Assembly: GCF_900103585.1 (NCBI RefSeq)
Contig: NZ_FNHV01000031.1
Coordinates: forward strand, 23,124-87,123
DNA length: 64,000 nt
Direction of reading: 5' to 3'
Source: Streptomyces sp. cf386
GTDB lineage: Bacteria; Actinomycetota; Actinomycetes; Streptomycetales; Streptomycetaceae
Below, piece by piece: positions 1-8,975 of the stretch. The first letter of the stretch is position 1; every line of letters starts with the position of its first letter. The notes below the pieces were generated by a model, which saw only the letters and a list, made by a program, of their open reading frames with translations, did no database searches and had not been told where the DNA came from. Made by a program: the position numbers and the translations under genes.

Positions 1-93
1 TCGCACCCGCATCAAGCGTAAACGCCACAGGTGTCAGCAGGGCAGGCCCGTCCTGTGTGCGTTCGCACCCGCAGCATCGCTGGCCCCCTCGGG

Positions 94-411
94 CTACTCC
101 GCTGAGAGCCCTCCGTTGTGCGGTGCGGGCTCCAGGTCGAACTCGCCGTCGCGTGCGCCGAGTACGAAAGCCTGCCACTCCGCCTCGGTGTAACGCAGCA
201 CGGTGTCCGGATCCAGGGAGGACCGCATGGCCACCGCACCGGCCGGGAGATAGGCGATCTCGACGCGCTCCTCGTGCTCTTCGGTGCCGGGTGCGCTGTG
301 CCACTCGACATCCGAAATGTCCAGGGCGTAGAGCTCGTCCCGCTCCCGTTCCTTCCGTGCCTTGACGTCCTCGTCCGGTGTCCCCGCGGCGCTGTCGCGT
401 GCGTCAGCCAT
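94..411 (-). CDS. bldB: BldB-type developmental regulator (DUF397)
   Basis: A protein of about 105 residues with a DUF397 core at its C-terminal half (LRYTEAEWQAFVLGA followed by RDGEFD). BldB is the founding DUF397 protein of Streptomyces, a small dimeric regulator needed for aerial growth, antibiotic production and carbon-source control, and in Streptomyces bldB lies beside the ESX genes, as here. The N-terminal third is acidic and charged. I prefer the ATG at 411, with GAAAGGG about 10 bases upstream; a TTG at 417 is also in frame. The assignment rests on family plus location. A second, much shorter DUF397 gene lies at 12069-12272, so DUF397 membership alone would not make this bldB. Confidence 0.85.
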   Translation of the reverse strand: MADARDSAAGTPDEDVKARKERERDELYALDISDVEWHSAPGTEEHEERVEIAYLPAGAVAMRSSLDPDTVLRYTEAEWQAFVLGARDGEFDLEPAPHNGGLSAE

Positions 412-417
412 GGTCAA

Positions 418-798
418 AGGGCCCTTTCTGATGGGCGAACGACATGCAGGATCACCTTACTCAGACTCCGCGAGGTCGCATGGTGCAACGATCTGATTAC
501 GAAATGCAGTCAGGTGTCGAGCTGTTCGAGGTACCACGCGAGTTTGCGCCCACGGAGAGCACTCCGGCCCATGGGACTTGATCGCTTTCATCCGTGAGTG
601 TGCCGTTACGGGCGAGTGGTGACGTCACCTTCCGGCAGACGAGGTGGAGACCCCGGCCGCCAGAGGCCGTACGCCGAACTCCCCACCACGACACGCGTGT
701 TCCTACGAAACCATGAAACGCAGGTTCCTACGAACCCGGAATCCCACATGCGCTCACGTGACGCGAACTGAGTCCACGCGAACTCAGTCCACGCGAAC
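418..798. other. intergenic region upstream of bldB
   Basis: No convincing gene lies between bldB and the next minus-strand gene. The stretch should carry the bldB promoter. Two copies of the 11-mer GTTCCTACGAA lie at 699-709 and 724-734, 25 bases apart, and a 3 x 15 bp tandem repeat begins at 761. I could not identify a clear -10/-35 pair. Confidence 0.5.
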
Positions 799-805
799 TC
801 AGTCC
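761..805. repeat. three tandem 15-bp repeats across a stop codon
   Basis: ACGCGAACT[G/C]AGTCC is repeated three times head to tail (761-775, 776-790, 791-805); only the first copy differs, by one base. The array straddles the stop codon of the neighbouring minus-strand gene, whose TGA-side end is at 799. Without spacers this is a simple tandem repeat and not a CRISPR. Confidence 0.9.
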
Positions 806-1626
806 ATACGGCGAGCGGCGCCGAGGAGTCCGGTCTCCGCGTCCGTAGGCTGTGTCATCACGTACTGCTGGTGCTTCTGCGTGCACCACAGGGCGACGCT
901 GTCGGCAAGGGTCGGCAGCGACGCGGTGTCGTCCCGGCCCAGCCGCATCACCTTGCCCACGACATCGGCCTCCTGCGGCGAGATCCGCTGCAGACCGACG
1001 ACGTCGGCGTTGGCTAGCAGCCGCGGCGCGGTGGGGCCGAGGTAGGGAACCAGGGTCAGCACCGACTGCCAGGGCGCCGGGCTGAGGCGGCTCCTCGGCG
1101 GGCGGATGCCCAGGTCGCGGATGATGAGCACCGGGCTGACGGAGGACGGGCCCTGCGGAGCAATCCGCCCCACCTGGTGCACGGTCACACACTGCTGGCC
1201 ACCGCCGGCCGCCTGTGCCATGGGCGACCACAGCTGGGGACGCGCCGTCTCGACGGCCACGCGAGCGCCGATCGCCGCGGCACGCAGGGCGATGACCTGG
1301 GCCAGCCAGGTACCGCCCACCATCAGGATGTCCAGCCGGGTGGGCCGGCAAAGCCCCAGTACCGCGGGCTGGTTGTTGGGGTCGACCCCGAGGATCAGGC
1401 CGTCGTCTCCGACGGGCATGGCCAGCTGCGCCAGCAGGTCGGCGTCCACGAGGTGGCGCTCACGCCGGGGGCCGAGCAGACCGAAGGCCGAGCGCAGACG
1501 CCGCTCCGGCCCGAGCCGGGCGGGTTCGGCGTTGCGGGGCAGATGACCGGGACGCTGCCCGGGCACGCCCGGTGTCGCGGATCCGAAGCCGGGGCGGCCG
1601 GAGGCGGGAACGGTGGGGGCGGACAT
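799..1626 (-). CDS. ESX-locus protein overlapping eccE; possible degenerate EccC-like domain
   Basis: A protein of 275 residues whose ATG overlaps the eccE stop by four bases (ATGA), so the two are almost certainly translated together. Residues 1-60 are low-complexity and Pro/Gly/Arg rich. From about residue 75 the order (a D-x-N-N-x-P turn, GLCRPTRLDILMVGG, then an Ala-rich helix and a beta strand) resembles the start of an FtsK/EccC ATPase module, but the P-loop Gly-Lys-Ser is missing: the position reads GGTWLAQ. No signal peptide or clear membrane segment is visible. What is seen is the overlap and the absence of a Walker lysine; the EccC relationship is my inference. It may instead be an EccE accessory subunit. 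Confidence 0.75.
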   Translation of the reverse strand: MSAPTVPASGRPGFGSATPGVPGQRPGHLPRNAEPARLGPERRLRSAFGLLGPRRERHLVDADLLAQLAMPVGDDGLILGVDPNNQPAVLGLCRPTRLDILMVGGTWLAQVIALRAAAIGARVAVETARPQLWSPMAQAAGGGQQCVTVHQVGRIAPQGPSSVSPVLIIRDLGIRPPRSRLSPAPWQSVLTLVPYLGPTAPRLLANADVVGLQRISPQEADVVGKVMRLGRDDTASLPTLADSVALWCTQKHQQYVMTQPTDAETGLLGAARRMD

Positions 1627-2954
1627 CAGCGAGTACCTCCCAGCGGCAGGGTGGCCAGAACTCCGGGCAGCTGCTCACGGTCGAGCCGCAACAGACCGAT
1701 CTTGAACGCGGACGCGGACCGCTCCAAATGCTGGGTCGCCTGCGCCAGTTCGTTCTCACCGCGACCGGTGACCCGTACGTGCCCCGACAGCGCCAGGGCG
1801 TTGCCCCGCCTCTTGCTGATCGTGAGGGAGAAGGTGCTGGCGAGCGCGGGCGACGAGGTCACCGCGCCGACCAACTGCGGAAGGGGAGGTGTACCGGCAC
1901 CGAGCGGCGGCCACTTGGAGATCCAGTACGTGGTGTGCCAACGGTCGTCGCAGCGCCAGGCACGGGTGCTCTCGGCCGTACGACGGTTGGAGCGGCTGCC
2001 GTCGAGCGCGGCACCACCGGTGGTGGCCAGCGGGTTGACGCAGCTGGAGGTGGCGATGGCCGAGACGATCTCCGACTCGGTCAGCACCTTGGCCTGCAGG
2101 CCGGCGCCCATGAGGCGGCTGGCCAGCTGGTCGGCGACCCGCAGCAGCGCCCGCCGGGCACCCTGCATACCGCCGCCGCGAGCCTCCACGGCCTCCGGGC
2201 ACAGCTCCGGGTCGAGCTTGAGCGCGACCCAGGTGAGCCGCAGACCCGGAGTCATGCTCTGCGCCTGCAGCGGCCCGTAGGAGCGGACCGCCATGGCCTG
2301 CGGAGGCAGGTGCGTCGCCGGCGCGGGCTGGGTGTGCTGGACGACCTGGACGGAGGCGAGCCGGATGTCGTCCACCTCGAGCAGGCCCTGGATCAGATCG
2401 AGAGGAATGTCACGGGCACCCTGCGTCGGACGCAGCGGGATGTCCGCGGCCTGCACCTGCACGAGGGCCGTGAGGAAGGTGCCGTCGCCGACCATGCCGA
2501 TCTCACGCTGCTCACGGTCCTGGAAGGCGTAGGTCCGCAGCGCCGGGTCGCACTCGACGGCCGGAGCGAAGCCGGGGTCGGTGCCGGGCGGCACGGGCTC
2601 GGCGTTGCGCTTGCGGCGGTCCCGCAGGGCACGAGAGGTGGCGAACCCCTCGGCCAGCGGCATGCCGCGCCGACGGAGCAGCCCGGCCAGCACCAGCGGT
2701 ACGGCCAGCACGATGCCCACGGTGAGACCGATGGGCCGCAGCAGCCATCCGATCAACAGCACCGCGGCGGCCAGCTCGAAGCCGACCAACTGCTGGACCC
2801 GGATGGGGCCGATACTGCCGGGTCGCCTGGAGAGCGCCGGCGAGACCGGGCTCGGGCGACCAGCGGGTGCGGACCGCTGTGCGGGTTCCGGCCCTTGGTT
2901 TTCCTGCGTACGACGGCTGCCGTTACGGCGCCGGGACCTGGTCGCAGTGCTCAT
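1626..2954 (-). CDS. eccE: type VII secretion membrane protein EccE
   Basis: A protein of 442 residues. A basic, Pro-rich cytoplasmic N-terminus (about 50 residues) is followed by two adjacent membrane segments (about residues 55-92: the motif RVQQLVGFE leads into the first helix, and a second hydrophobic stretch ends at LLRRRG). The rest is a large soluble domain. This two-helix-plus-cytosolic-domain layout is that of EccE, the outer subunit of the ESX membrane complex with EccB, EccC and EccD. It is divergent from eccB across about 195 bases and overlaps the 275-residue gene downstream. Motif-level evidence is modest, but topology, length and place beside eccB fit well. Confidence 0.8.
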   Translation of the reverse strand: MSTATRSRRRNGSRRTQENQGPEPAQRSAPAGRPSPVSPALSRRPGSIGPIRVQQLVGFELAAAVLLIGWLLRPIGLTVGIVLAVPLVLAGLLRRRGMPLAEGFATSRALRDRRKRNAEPVPPGTDPGFAPAVECDPALRTYAFQDREQREIGMVGDGTFLTALVQVQAADIPLRPTQGARDIPLDLIQGLLEVDDIRLASVQVVQHTQPAPATHLPPQAMAVRSYGPLQAQSMTPGLRLTWVALKLDPELCPEAVEARGGGMQGARRALLRVADQLASRLMGAGLQAKVLTESEIVSAIATSSCVNPLATTGGAALDGSRSNRRTAESTRAWRCDDRWHTTYWISKWPPLGAGTPPLPQLVGAVTSSPALASTFSLTISKRRGNALALSGHVRVTGRGENELAQATQHLERSASAFKIGLLRLDREQLPGVLATLPLGGTR

Positions 2955-3149
2955 CCCCCGCTACAACCCCTTTGCATTCTCTGACCGCTGCTTGAGCTGG
3001 CGGCGCACCACCGTACCCCGTACCGTACGGTGCGATCGTCACACGGCATAGTAGAGGCCCCTGCAGGAGCAAACGCCACGGAGTACCGGGCGGCCCTGGG
3101 GAATTCCGCAATCGGAAACAAAGCGAAAAAACGGGGAGTTGACCCATCG

Positions 3150-4742
3150 ATGGCGACACGTCGGGATGAGCTGAACGCCTACTCCTTCGCGCGCAGGCGC
3201 ACGGTGGCGGCGTTCTTGCAGCCATCGCCGCACGGTTCGGAGGAGGCCGCGCCGCGTCCCCTCAAGACCGTCCTGCCGAGTCTGGGCGTGGCGGTGCTGG
3301 TGCTCGTCGGATTCGGGGCGTGGGGCATGCTCAGCCCGACCGCCCCGAAGGGCTGGGACACCCAGGGCAAGAACATCCTCGTCGGCAGCGAGTCGACGAC
3401 GCGATACGTCCTGGTGAAGACCAAGGGCGAGGACAAGCTCAGCCTGCACCCGGTCCTCAACCTCGCGTCCGCGAAGCTGCTGCTGAACGGCGAGAACCCG
3501 CAGGTCATCAAGATCAAGGAATCGGTGCTCGACGAGAGCAAGTACCCGATGGGCGCGACCGTGGGGATTCCGTTCGCGCCGGATCGGCTTCCTTCTCCCG
3601 ATGATGCGGAGAAGGCGAAGGTGTGGGCGTTGTGTGAGGCGCCGGGCCAGGACGAGGACGGGCAGGCCGTTGAGGACGGTAAGCCAGTCAGGGCCACGTA
3701 CGTGCTGGACCAGGGTGACTACGACAGCCTCCTGCACAAGGGCAACAAGGAGCTGAACCAGCGCGAGGTGCTCTACATCGAGGGCCCGAGGGACCCCAGC
3801 TCGGTCAGCGGGTTCGGGCCGCGGTACATGGTCACCGGGGACGGACGGGCCTACTTGGTAGGCGGCCAGTTGTGGAGGACGTCGACCGAGGACGCTCTGA
3901 ACAACATGGAGCGCGCGGTGCTCGGTGACGGCGTGGAGCCGCAGCCGGTCAGCGCGGACTTCATCAAGACGCTGACCGTCGCGGGAACCCTTGAGTTCCC
4001 CGAGCTGGCGGACGCGGGCGCGGGCGCGAATATCCCGGGCCTCGATCCCCGCTATGCCAAGGTGGGCTTCATCCTCGAGGCCGACGCGGGCCCCAAGAGG
4101 CAGAAGTACATCGTGCTGAAGGACAAGGTTCAGCCTGTGTCCAACTTCACGGCGCAGATGTGGCTGCGCAGTGAATTCATCAGCAGGGTGTACGGCACTG
4201 CGGACCCGGCTCCGGTGGACGTCAAGTACAACGACATCCGGCCGTCGGACGGCGAGTGGATGGCGGAGAAGCAGTGGCCCAAGGAGGTCGTGGACCCGGC
4301 CAACACCAACTGGTCGGAGAACGGCGGCAACAGGGTCTCGTGCAGCATCTGGCACGGTAAGAAGGACGAGTACACCGGCCAGCAGCAGATGACGGTCTGG
4401 ACCGGTCAGGAGTACCCGAAGGACGTCGCCCAGACCGGCTCGAGCACCTATGTCTCGCCGGGCAGCGGCCTGCTGTTCACGAAGCTGACGGGCGCCAGCG
4501 GCGGTGGCGGCAGCACCTTCCTGGTGACCGACACCGGACTGCGCTACTCGGTTCCCACACGTAACGACAGCGCGGTCACCGGCGGTGAGAAGGCCGACGG
4601 CCAGCAGCAGACCAACACCGCCCAGGTCCGGCTCGGGTACGGCAAGATCCGCGCGGTCCCGGTGCCGGCGGCCTGGGCGGACCTGCTCGCCGCCGGGCCG
4701 GAGCTGAGCAGCGGCAATGCGCAGCAGGCGCAGGGTTCTTAA
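3150..4742 (+). CDS. eccB: type VII secretion membrane protein EccB
   Basis: A protein of 530 residues. It begins with the EccB signature MATRRDELNAYSFARRR, then a Pro-rich stretch, one membrane helix (about residues 40-60) and a long extracytoplasmic domain with cysteines in VWALCE and RVSCSIW. In mycobacterial ESX systems EccB is the periplasmic-facing subunit of the hexameric channel and contacts EccC and mycosin. The upstream frame is open from 3030, but the conserved N-terminus and GGGGAG at 3133-3138 place the start at the ATG at 3150. esxB follows after about 270 bases. Confidence 0.93.
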   Translation: MATRRDELNAYSFARRRTVAAFLQPSPHGSEEAAPRPLKTVLPSLGVAVLVLVGFGAWGMLSPTAPKGWDTQGKNILVGSESTTRYVLVKTKGEDKLSLHPVLNLASAKLLLNGENPQVIKIKESVLDESKYPMGATVGIPFAPDRLPSPDDAEKAKVWALCEAPGQDEDGQAVEDGKPVRATYVLDQGDYDSLLHKGNKELNQREVLYIEGPRDPSSVSGFGPRYMVTGDGRAYLVGGQLWRTSTEDALNNMERAVLGDGVEPQPVSADFIKTLTVAGTLEFPELADAGAGANIPGLDPRYAKVGFILEADAGPKRQKYIVLKDKVQPVSNFTAQMWLRSEFISRVYGTADPAPVDVKYNDIRPSDGEWMAEKQWPKEVVDPANTNWSENGGNRVSCSIWHGKKDEYTGQQQMTVWTGQEYPKDVAQTGSSTYVSPGSGLLFTKLTGASGGGGSTFLVTDTGLRYSVPTRNDSAVTGGEKADGQQQTNTAQVRLGYGKIRAVPVPAAWADLLAAGPELSSGNAQQAQGS

Positions 4743-5015
4743 CGGAGTCGGTGCGGAGGGCCTTGGCTGAAGAAGTTGGCACAGGGCCCTTACACCCATC
4801 ACAAGGTCAACTCATCAAACGGTCAACGAACTGGCTTGTGAAAGAGATGAGTTGGCTTCATCGCGATCCTGCTACAGAGCCCATCCGATGTTCGTTCTGT
4901 CGTCGGATGCGACTAGAGTGGAACCAGACCAGACTGGATACGCCCCTCGCCGCCAGGCGTTGGCGGTCCGTGTGTGGATCTGACAAGAACTCCTACGTCT
5001 CATGGGGGACACAAC

Positions 5016-5336
5016 ATGGCTGGACAGCAGTTCACCATGACCGAGGAGGAGATGGTCGCGTTCAGCGGCAAGATCTCCTCGGTCAACTCCTCGATTCAGG
5101 GCGAGATTCGCCGGCTGCAGACCGTGATCGACACCATCACGGGCGGCTGGAAGGGCTCGGCGGCCACCGCGTACAACAACCTGCAGTCGCAGGTGAACCA
5201 GGATGCCAACAAGATCAACCAGATCTTGAACGACATCAAGGAAGCGATCGACCAGAGCACCAAGAGCTACGCGGCTTCGGAAGAGGAGCAGCGCGCTTCC
5301 ATCCAGAACATCGCCGCCTCGTCGCCGTTCGGATGA
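5016..5336 (+). CDS. esxB: WXG100 secreted protein EsxB (CFP-10-like)
   Basis: A protein of 106 residues forming a helical hairpin with WKG at the turn (GGWKGSA). The C-terminus carries the T7SS secretion motif Y-x3-E (YAASEEEQR), which marks the CFP-10/EsxB partner of the pair, and then ends ASSPFG. The start is the ATG at 5016, behind GGGGGAC. It is followed 65 bases later by esxA, and the two are expected to fold as a heterodimer exported through EccC. The terminal SPFG occupies the place of the C-terminal residues that bind the EccC ATPase in mycobacterial EsxB, and the same -FG ending recurs in seven other proteins of this window. Confidence 0.93.
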   Translation: MAGQQFTMTEEEMVAFSGKISSVNSSIQGEIRRLQTVIDTITGGWKGSAATAYNNLQSQVNQDANKINQILNDIKEAIDQSTKSYAASEEEQRASIQNIAASSPFG

Positions 5337-5401
5337 TCGGCCCCGTGTGCCGCGCGCGGCACACGTCCGTGACCGACCATTCACACAACTGAGGAGAAGA
5401 C

Positions 5402-5695
5402 ATGTCCGGGCAAATCCTCGTCAATTTTGCCACGATCTCCCAGGCCTCTCAGGATGTCCGCTCGACGGCGAACAACGTCCGCCGTCAGCTGGACGACCTC
5501 GAGGCCGGCGTCAAGCGCATCGCTGCCAGCTGGGAAGGTGCGGCGCAGGATTCCTACCGCGCCAAGCAGACCGAGTGGGACCAGCGCGCCGCCTCCATGC
5601 AGCAGACGCTGGAGGCCATCGCCAAGGCTCTCGACAGCGCGGCCCAGAACTACCAGGCCACCGAGTCGAAGAACGCCCAGATCTGGGGCGGCTGA
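5402..5695 (+). CDS. esxA: WXG100 secreted protein EsxA (ESAT-6-like)
   Basis: A protein of 97 residues: helix, W-E-G turn (ASWEGAA), helix, ending AQIWGG. There is no Y-x3-D/E tail, as is usual for the EsxA half of an EsxA/EsxB heterodimer. The RBS GAGGAG lies just before the ATG. The two-gene esxB-esxA order matches the esxBA operon described in Streptomyces coelicolor, whose products are secreted and needed for normal sporulation. A strong hairpin terminator follows 12 bases after the stop, so the pair can be transcribed separately from the downstream protease. Confidence 0.93.
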   Translation: MSGQILVNFATISQASQDVRSTANNVRRQLDDLEAGVKRIAASWEGAAQDSYRAKQTEWDQRAASMQQTLEAIAKALDSAAQNYQATESKNAQIWGG

Positions 5696-5707
5696 CGTGA
5701 TCGCTTG

Positions 5708-5743
5708 ATGGGGGCGAGTGCGCGACAGCGCGCTCGCCCCCAT
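5708..5743 (+). terminator. hairpin terminator after esxBA
   Basis: Arms 5708-5722 and 5729-5743 pair over 15 bases with one G-T mismatch and enclose a six-base loop. It separates the esxBA pair from the mycosin gene. Confidence 0.8.
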
Positions 5744-5845
5744 TGGCGGTTGACGGGACGTGCGGACTCATCGGCCGGTCGCCGATCCGCACGGCCCGTA
5801 CGGCCTGCATGGCCTGTACAGGAACAAAACGGGAGGACGTAAGAA

Positions 5846-7144
5846 GTGGGATCCGGGGCATCGCGCGCGGCGCGTCGGAGTGCCGCAGGCACCGCCGCTA
5901 TGGCGGTCCTCGCCTGTGGGCTGCCCTTTGCGGCCGCCGCACCGGCCGCCGCCGCGGAACATGTGCGGACCACCTTGGCCGACGACGGCGACGTGCGTTT
6001 CCAGGTCGACGACACCAGCTGCTCGTTCCCGTCCGACCCCATCAAGGGAACCCCCTGGTCCCTGCAGCGCATCGTCCTCGACCAGCTGTGGCAGGACACC
6101 AAGGGTAAGGACGTCAAGGTCGCTGTCATCGACACGGGCGTCAACACGGTCAACGCGCAGCTCAAGGGCGGCGCCGTCGTCAGCGGCAAGGACTATCTGC
6201 ACAAGGGCGGCACCGGTAAGTCCGACGAGGTGGGTCACGGGACCAAGGTGGCGGGCATCATCGCCGCCCGCCCGATCGACGACACCGGCTTCGTCGGCCT
6301 GGCCCCGGAAGCGACGATCATCCCGATCCGGCAGAACGACGATCAGGGCAGCGGGAATGTCGGCACGATGATCCAGGCCATCAAGTACGCGGCCGACGCC
6401 GGTGCCGACATCATCAACATCTCGCAGGACACGGCGTCGAAGATGGACCCCACGGTCGACGCCGGTTTCCGGGCAGCTGTCGAGTACGCCCAGGGGAAGG
6501 ATGCCCTGATCGTCGCCGCGGCCGGCAACAACGGCGCGGACGGCAAGATCAAGGAGACGTACCCGGCGGCGTACGACGGCGTCCTGGCGGTCGCGGCCTC
6601 CGACCGCAACAACGCCCGCGCCCCCTTCTCTCAGTCCGGCAAGTTCGTGGGCATTGCGGCACCCGGCATCGACATGGTCTCGACGGTCCCCGTGGGCGGC
6701 CACTGCGTAGACCAGGGCACGAGCTTCGCGGCCCCCTACGTCTCGGGTGTCGCGGCCCTGATCCGCGCGAAGCACCCCAAGTGGACCTACAAGCAGGTCA
6801 TCACCCAGATCGAGCAGACCGCGGACCGCACGAAGCCGGGCCGTGACGACTTCGTAGGCTGGGGCGTCGTCGACCCGGCTGCCGCGGTCAATGACGACAC
6901 GACGGCGCCCTCGGAGGACGGCCCGAAGCCGGACCAGGTCGGTACCGGGGGCGACGCCGCCGACGTCGAGGCCGCGACTCTGGTCCTCGGGGAGACCCCG
7001 CAGCAGCGGACGGAGCGGTACGCGTTGTACGTGCTGGCGGCCGGGTTCGCTGTGGTGCTTCTGCTGTTCGGGGGCGGTCGGGTGCTGAGTGACTGGCGGC
7101 GTAAGCAGGGTATGGGTAACAACGTGGAGTCAACGGGGAGCTGA
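5846..7144 (+). CDS. mycP: mycosin, membrane-anchored subtilase (MycP)
   Basis: A protein of 432 residues, peptidase family S8. An N-terminal signal segment ends near AAPAAAA (residues 31-37). The catalytic triad is intact: Asp96 in VAVIDTG, His131 in VGHGTK, Ser293 in GTSFAAP, with the oxyanion Asn228 in AAGNNG. Cys59 and Cys287 could form the disulfide typical of mycosins. A single membrane helix lies near residues 393-412 with a short basic tail. Mycosins stabilise the ESX membrane complex and cut some substrates. The GTG start is chosen for GGGAGG upstream. It leads an apparent operon with the next two substrate-like genes (stop and next start are 3 bases apart). Confidence 0.92.
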   Translation: MGSGASRAARRSAAGTAAMAVLACGLPFAAAAPAAAAEHVRTTLADDGDVRFQVDDTSCSFPSDPIKGTPWSLQRIVLDQLWQDTKGKDVKVAVIDTGVNTVNAQLKGGAVVSGKDYLHKGGTGKSDEVGHGTKVAGIIAARPIDDTGFVGLAPEATIIPIRQNDDQGSGNVGTMIQAIKYAADAGADIINISQDTASKMDPTVDAGFRAAVEYAQGKDALIVAAAGNNGADGKIKETYPAAYDGVLAVAASDRNNARAPFSQSGKFVGIAAPGIDMVSTVPVGGHCVDQGTSFAAPYVSGVAALIRAKHPKWTYKQVITQIEQTADRTKPGRDDFVGWGVVDPAAAVNDDTTAPSEDGPKPDQVGTGGDAADVEAATLVLGETPQQRTERYALYVLAAGFAVVLLLFGGGRVLSDWRRKQGMGNNVESTGS

Positions 7145-7146
7145 GG

Positions 7147-7461
7147 ATGGCTGAGCAGTACAAGGTCGATCTGAGTGAGATCGAGGGCACGATTGCGAAG
7201 CTCAATCGTGTCATCAAGGACATGACGACGTCCAAGTCGAGCTGCATGGGTAAGACGTACCTGCCGCAGGGGGCGCTTGGGACGGGCTTTGGTGAGGCTG
7301 AGGCTCTGTACAAGGCCCACGAAGCGATGAAGGAACGACTCTACGAGATCGTCGCGCACTTGGAAGAGGTGCTGGACGACTTCGGGACGAAGACGAAGAG
7401 GACGCATGACGCGTTCAGCGACGCTGAGGCGGAGAACTATGCGGCGTTCAACCAGAAGTAA
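7147..7461 (+). CDS. small helical T7SS-associated protein
   Basis: A protein of 104 residues, almost entirely helical and charged, with a central break (YLPQGALGTG) where a WXG turn would sit. Tryptophan is absent, so it is not a canonical WXG100 protein. It starts three bases after the mycosin stop and is followed by a WXG protein 39 bases later. Its size, helix-turn-helix shape and position suggest an Esx-like partner of the next gene. That role is inferred from context only. Confidence 0.75.
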   Translation: MAEQYKVDLSEIEGTIAKLNRVIKDMTTSKSSCMGKTYLPQGALGTGFGEAEALYKAHEAMKERLYEIVAHLEEVLDDFGTKTKRTHDAFSDAEAENYAAFNQK

Positions 7462-7500
7462 CGGGGTGTCCTGCTACGTGGATGCGAGGGGGCTGTAGAC

Positions 7501-8943
7501 ATGGGCGGCAAGGACGTCGACAACTTCGAGTATGTCGAAACGAATCAGTGCGTGTCGGCAAAGCACACCACGCCATTCGGGGTCGATTTCGACATGGACC
7601 AGATGAAAGACATGGTCCGAGACGCCAATCCGGAAACCGTGAAGACGGTGGCAGAGGCCTGGACGGCCCTCAGTAAGGACCTCGTCGGAGCTGACGGGAT
7701 CAAGGCGAACCTTGACGCCGCTGTTGAGCACGTCCTCGCCCACTGGGAAGGACAGAGTGCGGATCTGTTCAGGGCGCGGGCGCAGGTGATCAGCAAGAAG
7801 ATCACCGACAGCTCCAAGTACGCCGACAACACCTCGCAGTCCCTCAGGGGCGCCGCTGCGAAGCTTGAAGAGATCAAGCCCCAGGTCATGGCGATGGAGA
7901 AGCCGGGCAAGCTCGCCAGCGGGGCGGACTTTGTAGGCAACCTGGGCGACCGGGACGGCGGTCCGGCTGCGGACAACGCCATCCGGGGCGGGGCCAGCTC
8001 GCAGCAAGCCCTCGACGACAACGCGGGTAGCTTGTCGGAGGGTAAGGAACGGCAGCTCCAGATGGCTGCGAAGATGGAGATGTTGGGGGCGGCTTATAAC
8101 AGCCGGGCTGCGGAGATGGGGTCGTGGGTTCCGAAGCCTAAGCCCCCTGTGGGCGGGCGCAACGACCGTGACGAGTACCCCGGTGAAGCCGGAGGCATTC
8201 CGCCTGCGCCTGTAATTGTCCCCACAGGGAGTGCGCCCCGAAGCCCGCAGGGTGCCACATCTGGTACCGCTCGCGGCGGTCAGGTCGGCACGATCAGTCC
8301 TTCGAAGCCCGTGGCCCCGCCTGCGGGTATCACGGGAGGTGCACACAAGCCGGCCGCGCCGCAGCCCCAGGTCGGCACCGCAATTGACGGCGTCTCTGGT
8401 GGCCGCACCACGACACCGACTACCGGTGGTGTTGCACCGGTCGCGGGCGGATCTGCTGGCTCCGGCGGTGCGGTCAACGGGGGAGCTAGCGTCGTTGGCG
8501 GTGGGGTTGGCGGAGCGGCTGGGGCAGGTGCCGCTCGCGGAGGCATGGTCGGTCGTGCTGGCGCTGGTGCTGCGGGCACGGCGGGTCGTGCCGGAGCGGG
8601 GGGCATGGGTGGTGCCGCTGGCGCAGGTGCTGGCAAGGGCGGTGGCGCCGCCCGTACCGGAGGCATGGCTCGCCAAAGCGGTGGCGTAGTTGGTGGCACG
8701 CCCAGGGGCGGAGCCGGCGCGGGTAGGGGCACTGCAGGTGGTTCTGGCTTGCTCCGCAGCCGCGGTGCTGCAGGAGCGGGAACAGGTGCTGTTCGCAGGG
8801 GCGGCATGGTAGGCGCCCCCGGTGCACGGACTGGTCGCCCGAACGACGAGGAGCAGCGCGAGGGTGACCGTCCCGACTACCTGGTCGAGGACGAGGAGAC
8901 CTGGGCGCCGCAGACCAACGCTGCGCCTCGCGTCATCGAGTAG
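7501..8943 (+). CDS. WXG protein with long Gly/Ala-rich tail
   Basis: A protein of 480 residues. Residues about 15-135 form a WXG-type helical domain (turn AHWEGQS near residue 82). Residues about 245-445 are low-complexity Gly/Ala/Arg repeats (units such as GGMVGRAGAGAAG and GGAARTGGM), reminiscent in composition of mycobacterial PE-PGRS tails. The extreme C-terminus is RPDYLVEDEETW plus about 13 residues, an ordered acidic end. It is a likely ESX substrate at the surface or exported. I see no enzymatic domain. Confidence 0.82.
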   Translation: MGGKDVDNFEYVETNQCVSAKHTTPFGVDFDMDQMKDMVRDANPETVKTVAEAWTALSKDLVGADGIKANLDAAVEHVLAHWEGQSADLFRARAQVISKKITDSSKYADNTSQSLRGAAAKLEEIKPQVMAMEKPGKLASGADFVGNLGDRDGGPAADNAIRGGASSQQALDDNAGSLSEGKERQLQMAAKMEMLGAAYNSRAAEMGSWVPKPKPPVGGRNDRDEYPGEAGGIPPAPVIVPTGSAPRSPQGATSGTARGGQVGTISPSKPVAPPAGITGGAHKPAAPQPQVGTAIDGVSGGRTTTPTTGGVAPVAGGSAGSGGAVNGGASVVGGGVGGAAGAGAARGGMVGRAGAGAAGTAGRAGAGGMGGAAGAGAGKGGGAARTGGMARQSGGVVGGTPRGGAGAGRGTAGGSGLLRSRGAAGAGTGAVRRGGMVGAPGARTGRPNDEEQREGDRPDYLVEDEETWAPQTNAAPRVIE

Positions 8944-8975
8944 TCGGTTGGCGCTCACAGGCACGTGACAGGATG

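Noticed and set aside
761..805. Possible CRISPR from three repeats
   Set aside because: The repeats are only 15 bp and directly adjacent with no spacers.
7501..8943. Calling the Gly/Ala-rich gene a PE-PGRS protein
   Set aside because: There is no PE domain; the head is WXG-type and the similarity is compositional only.
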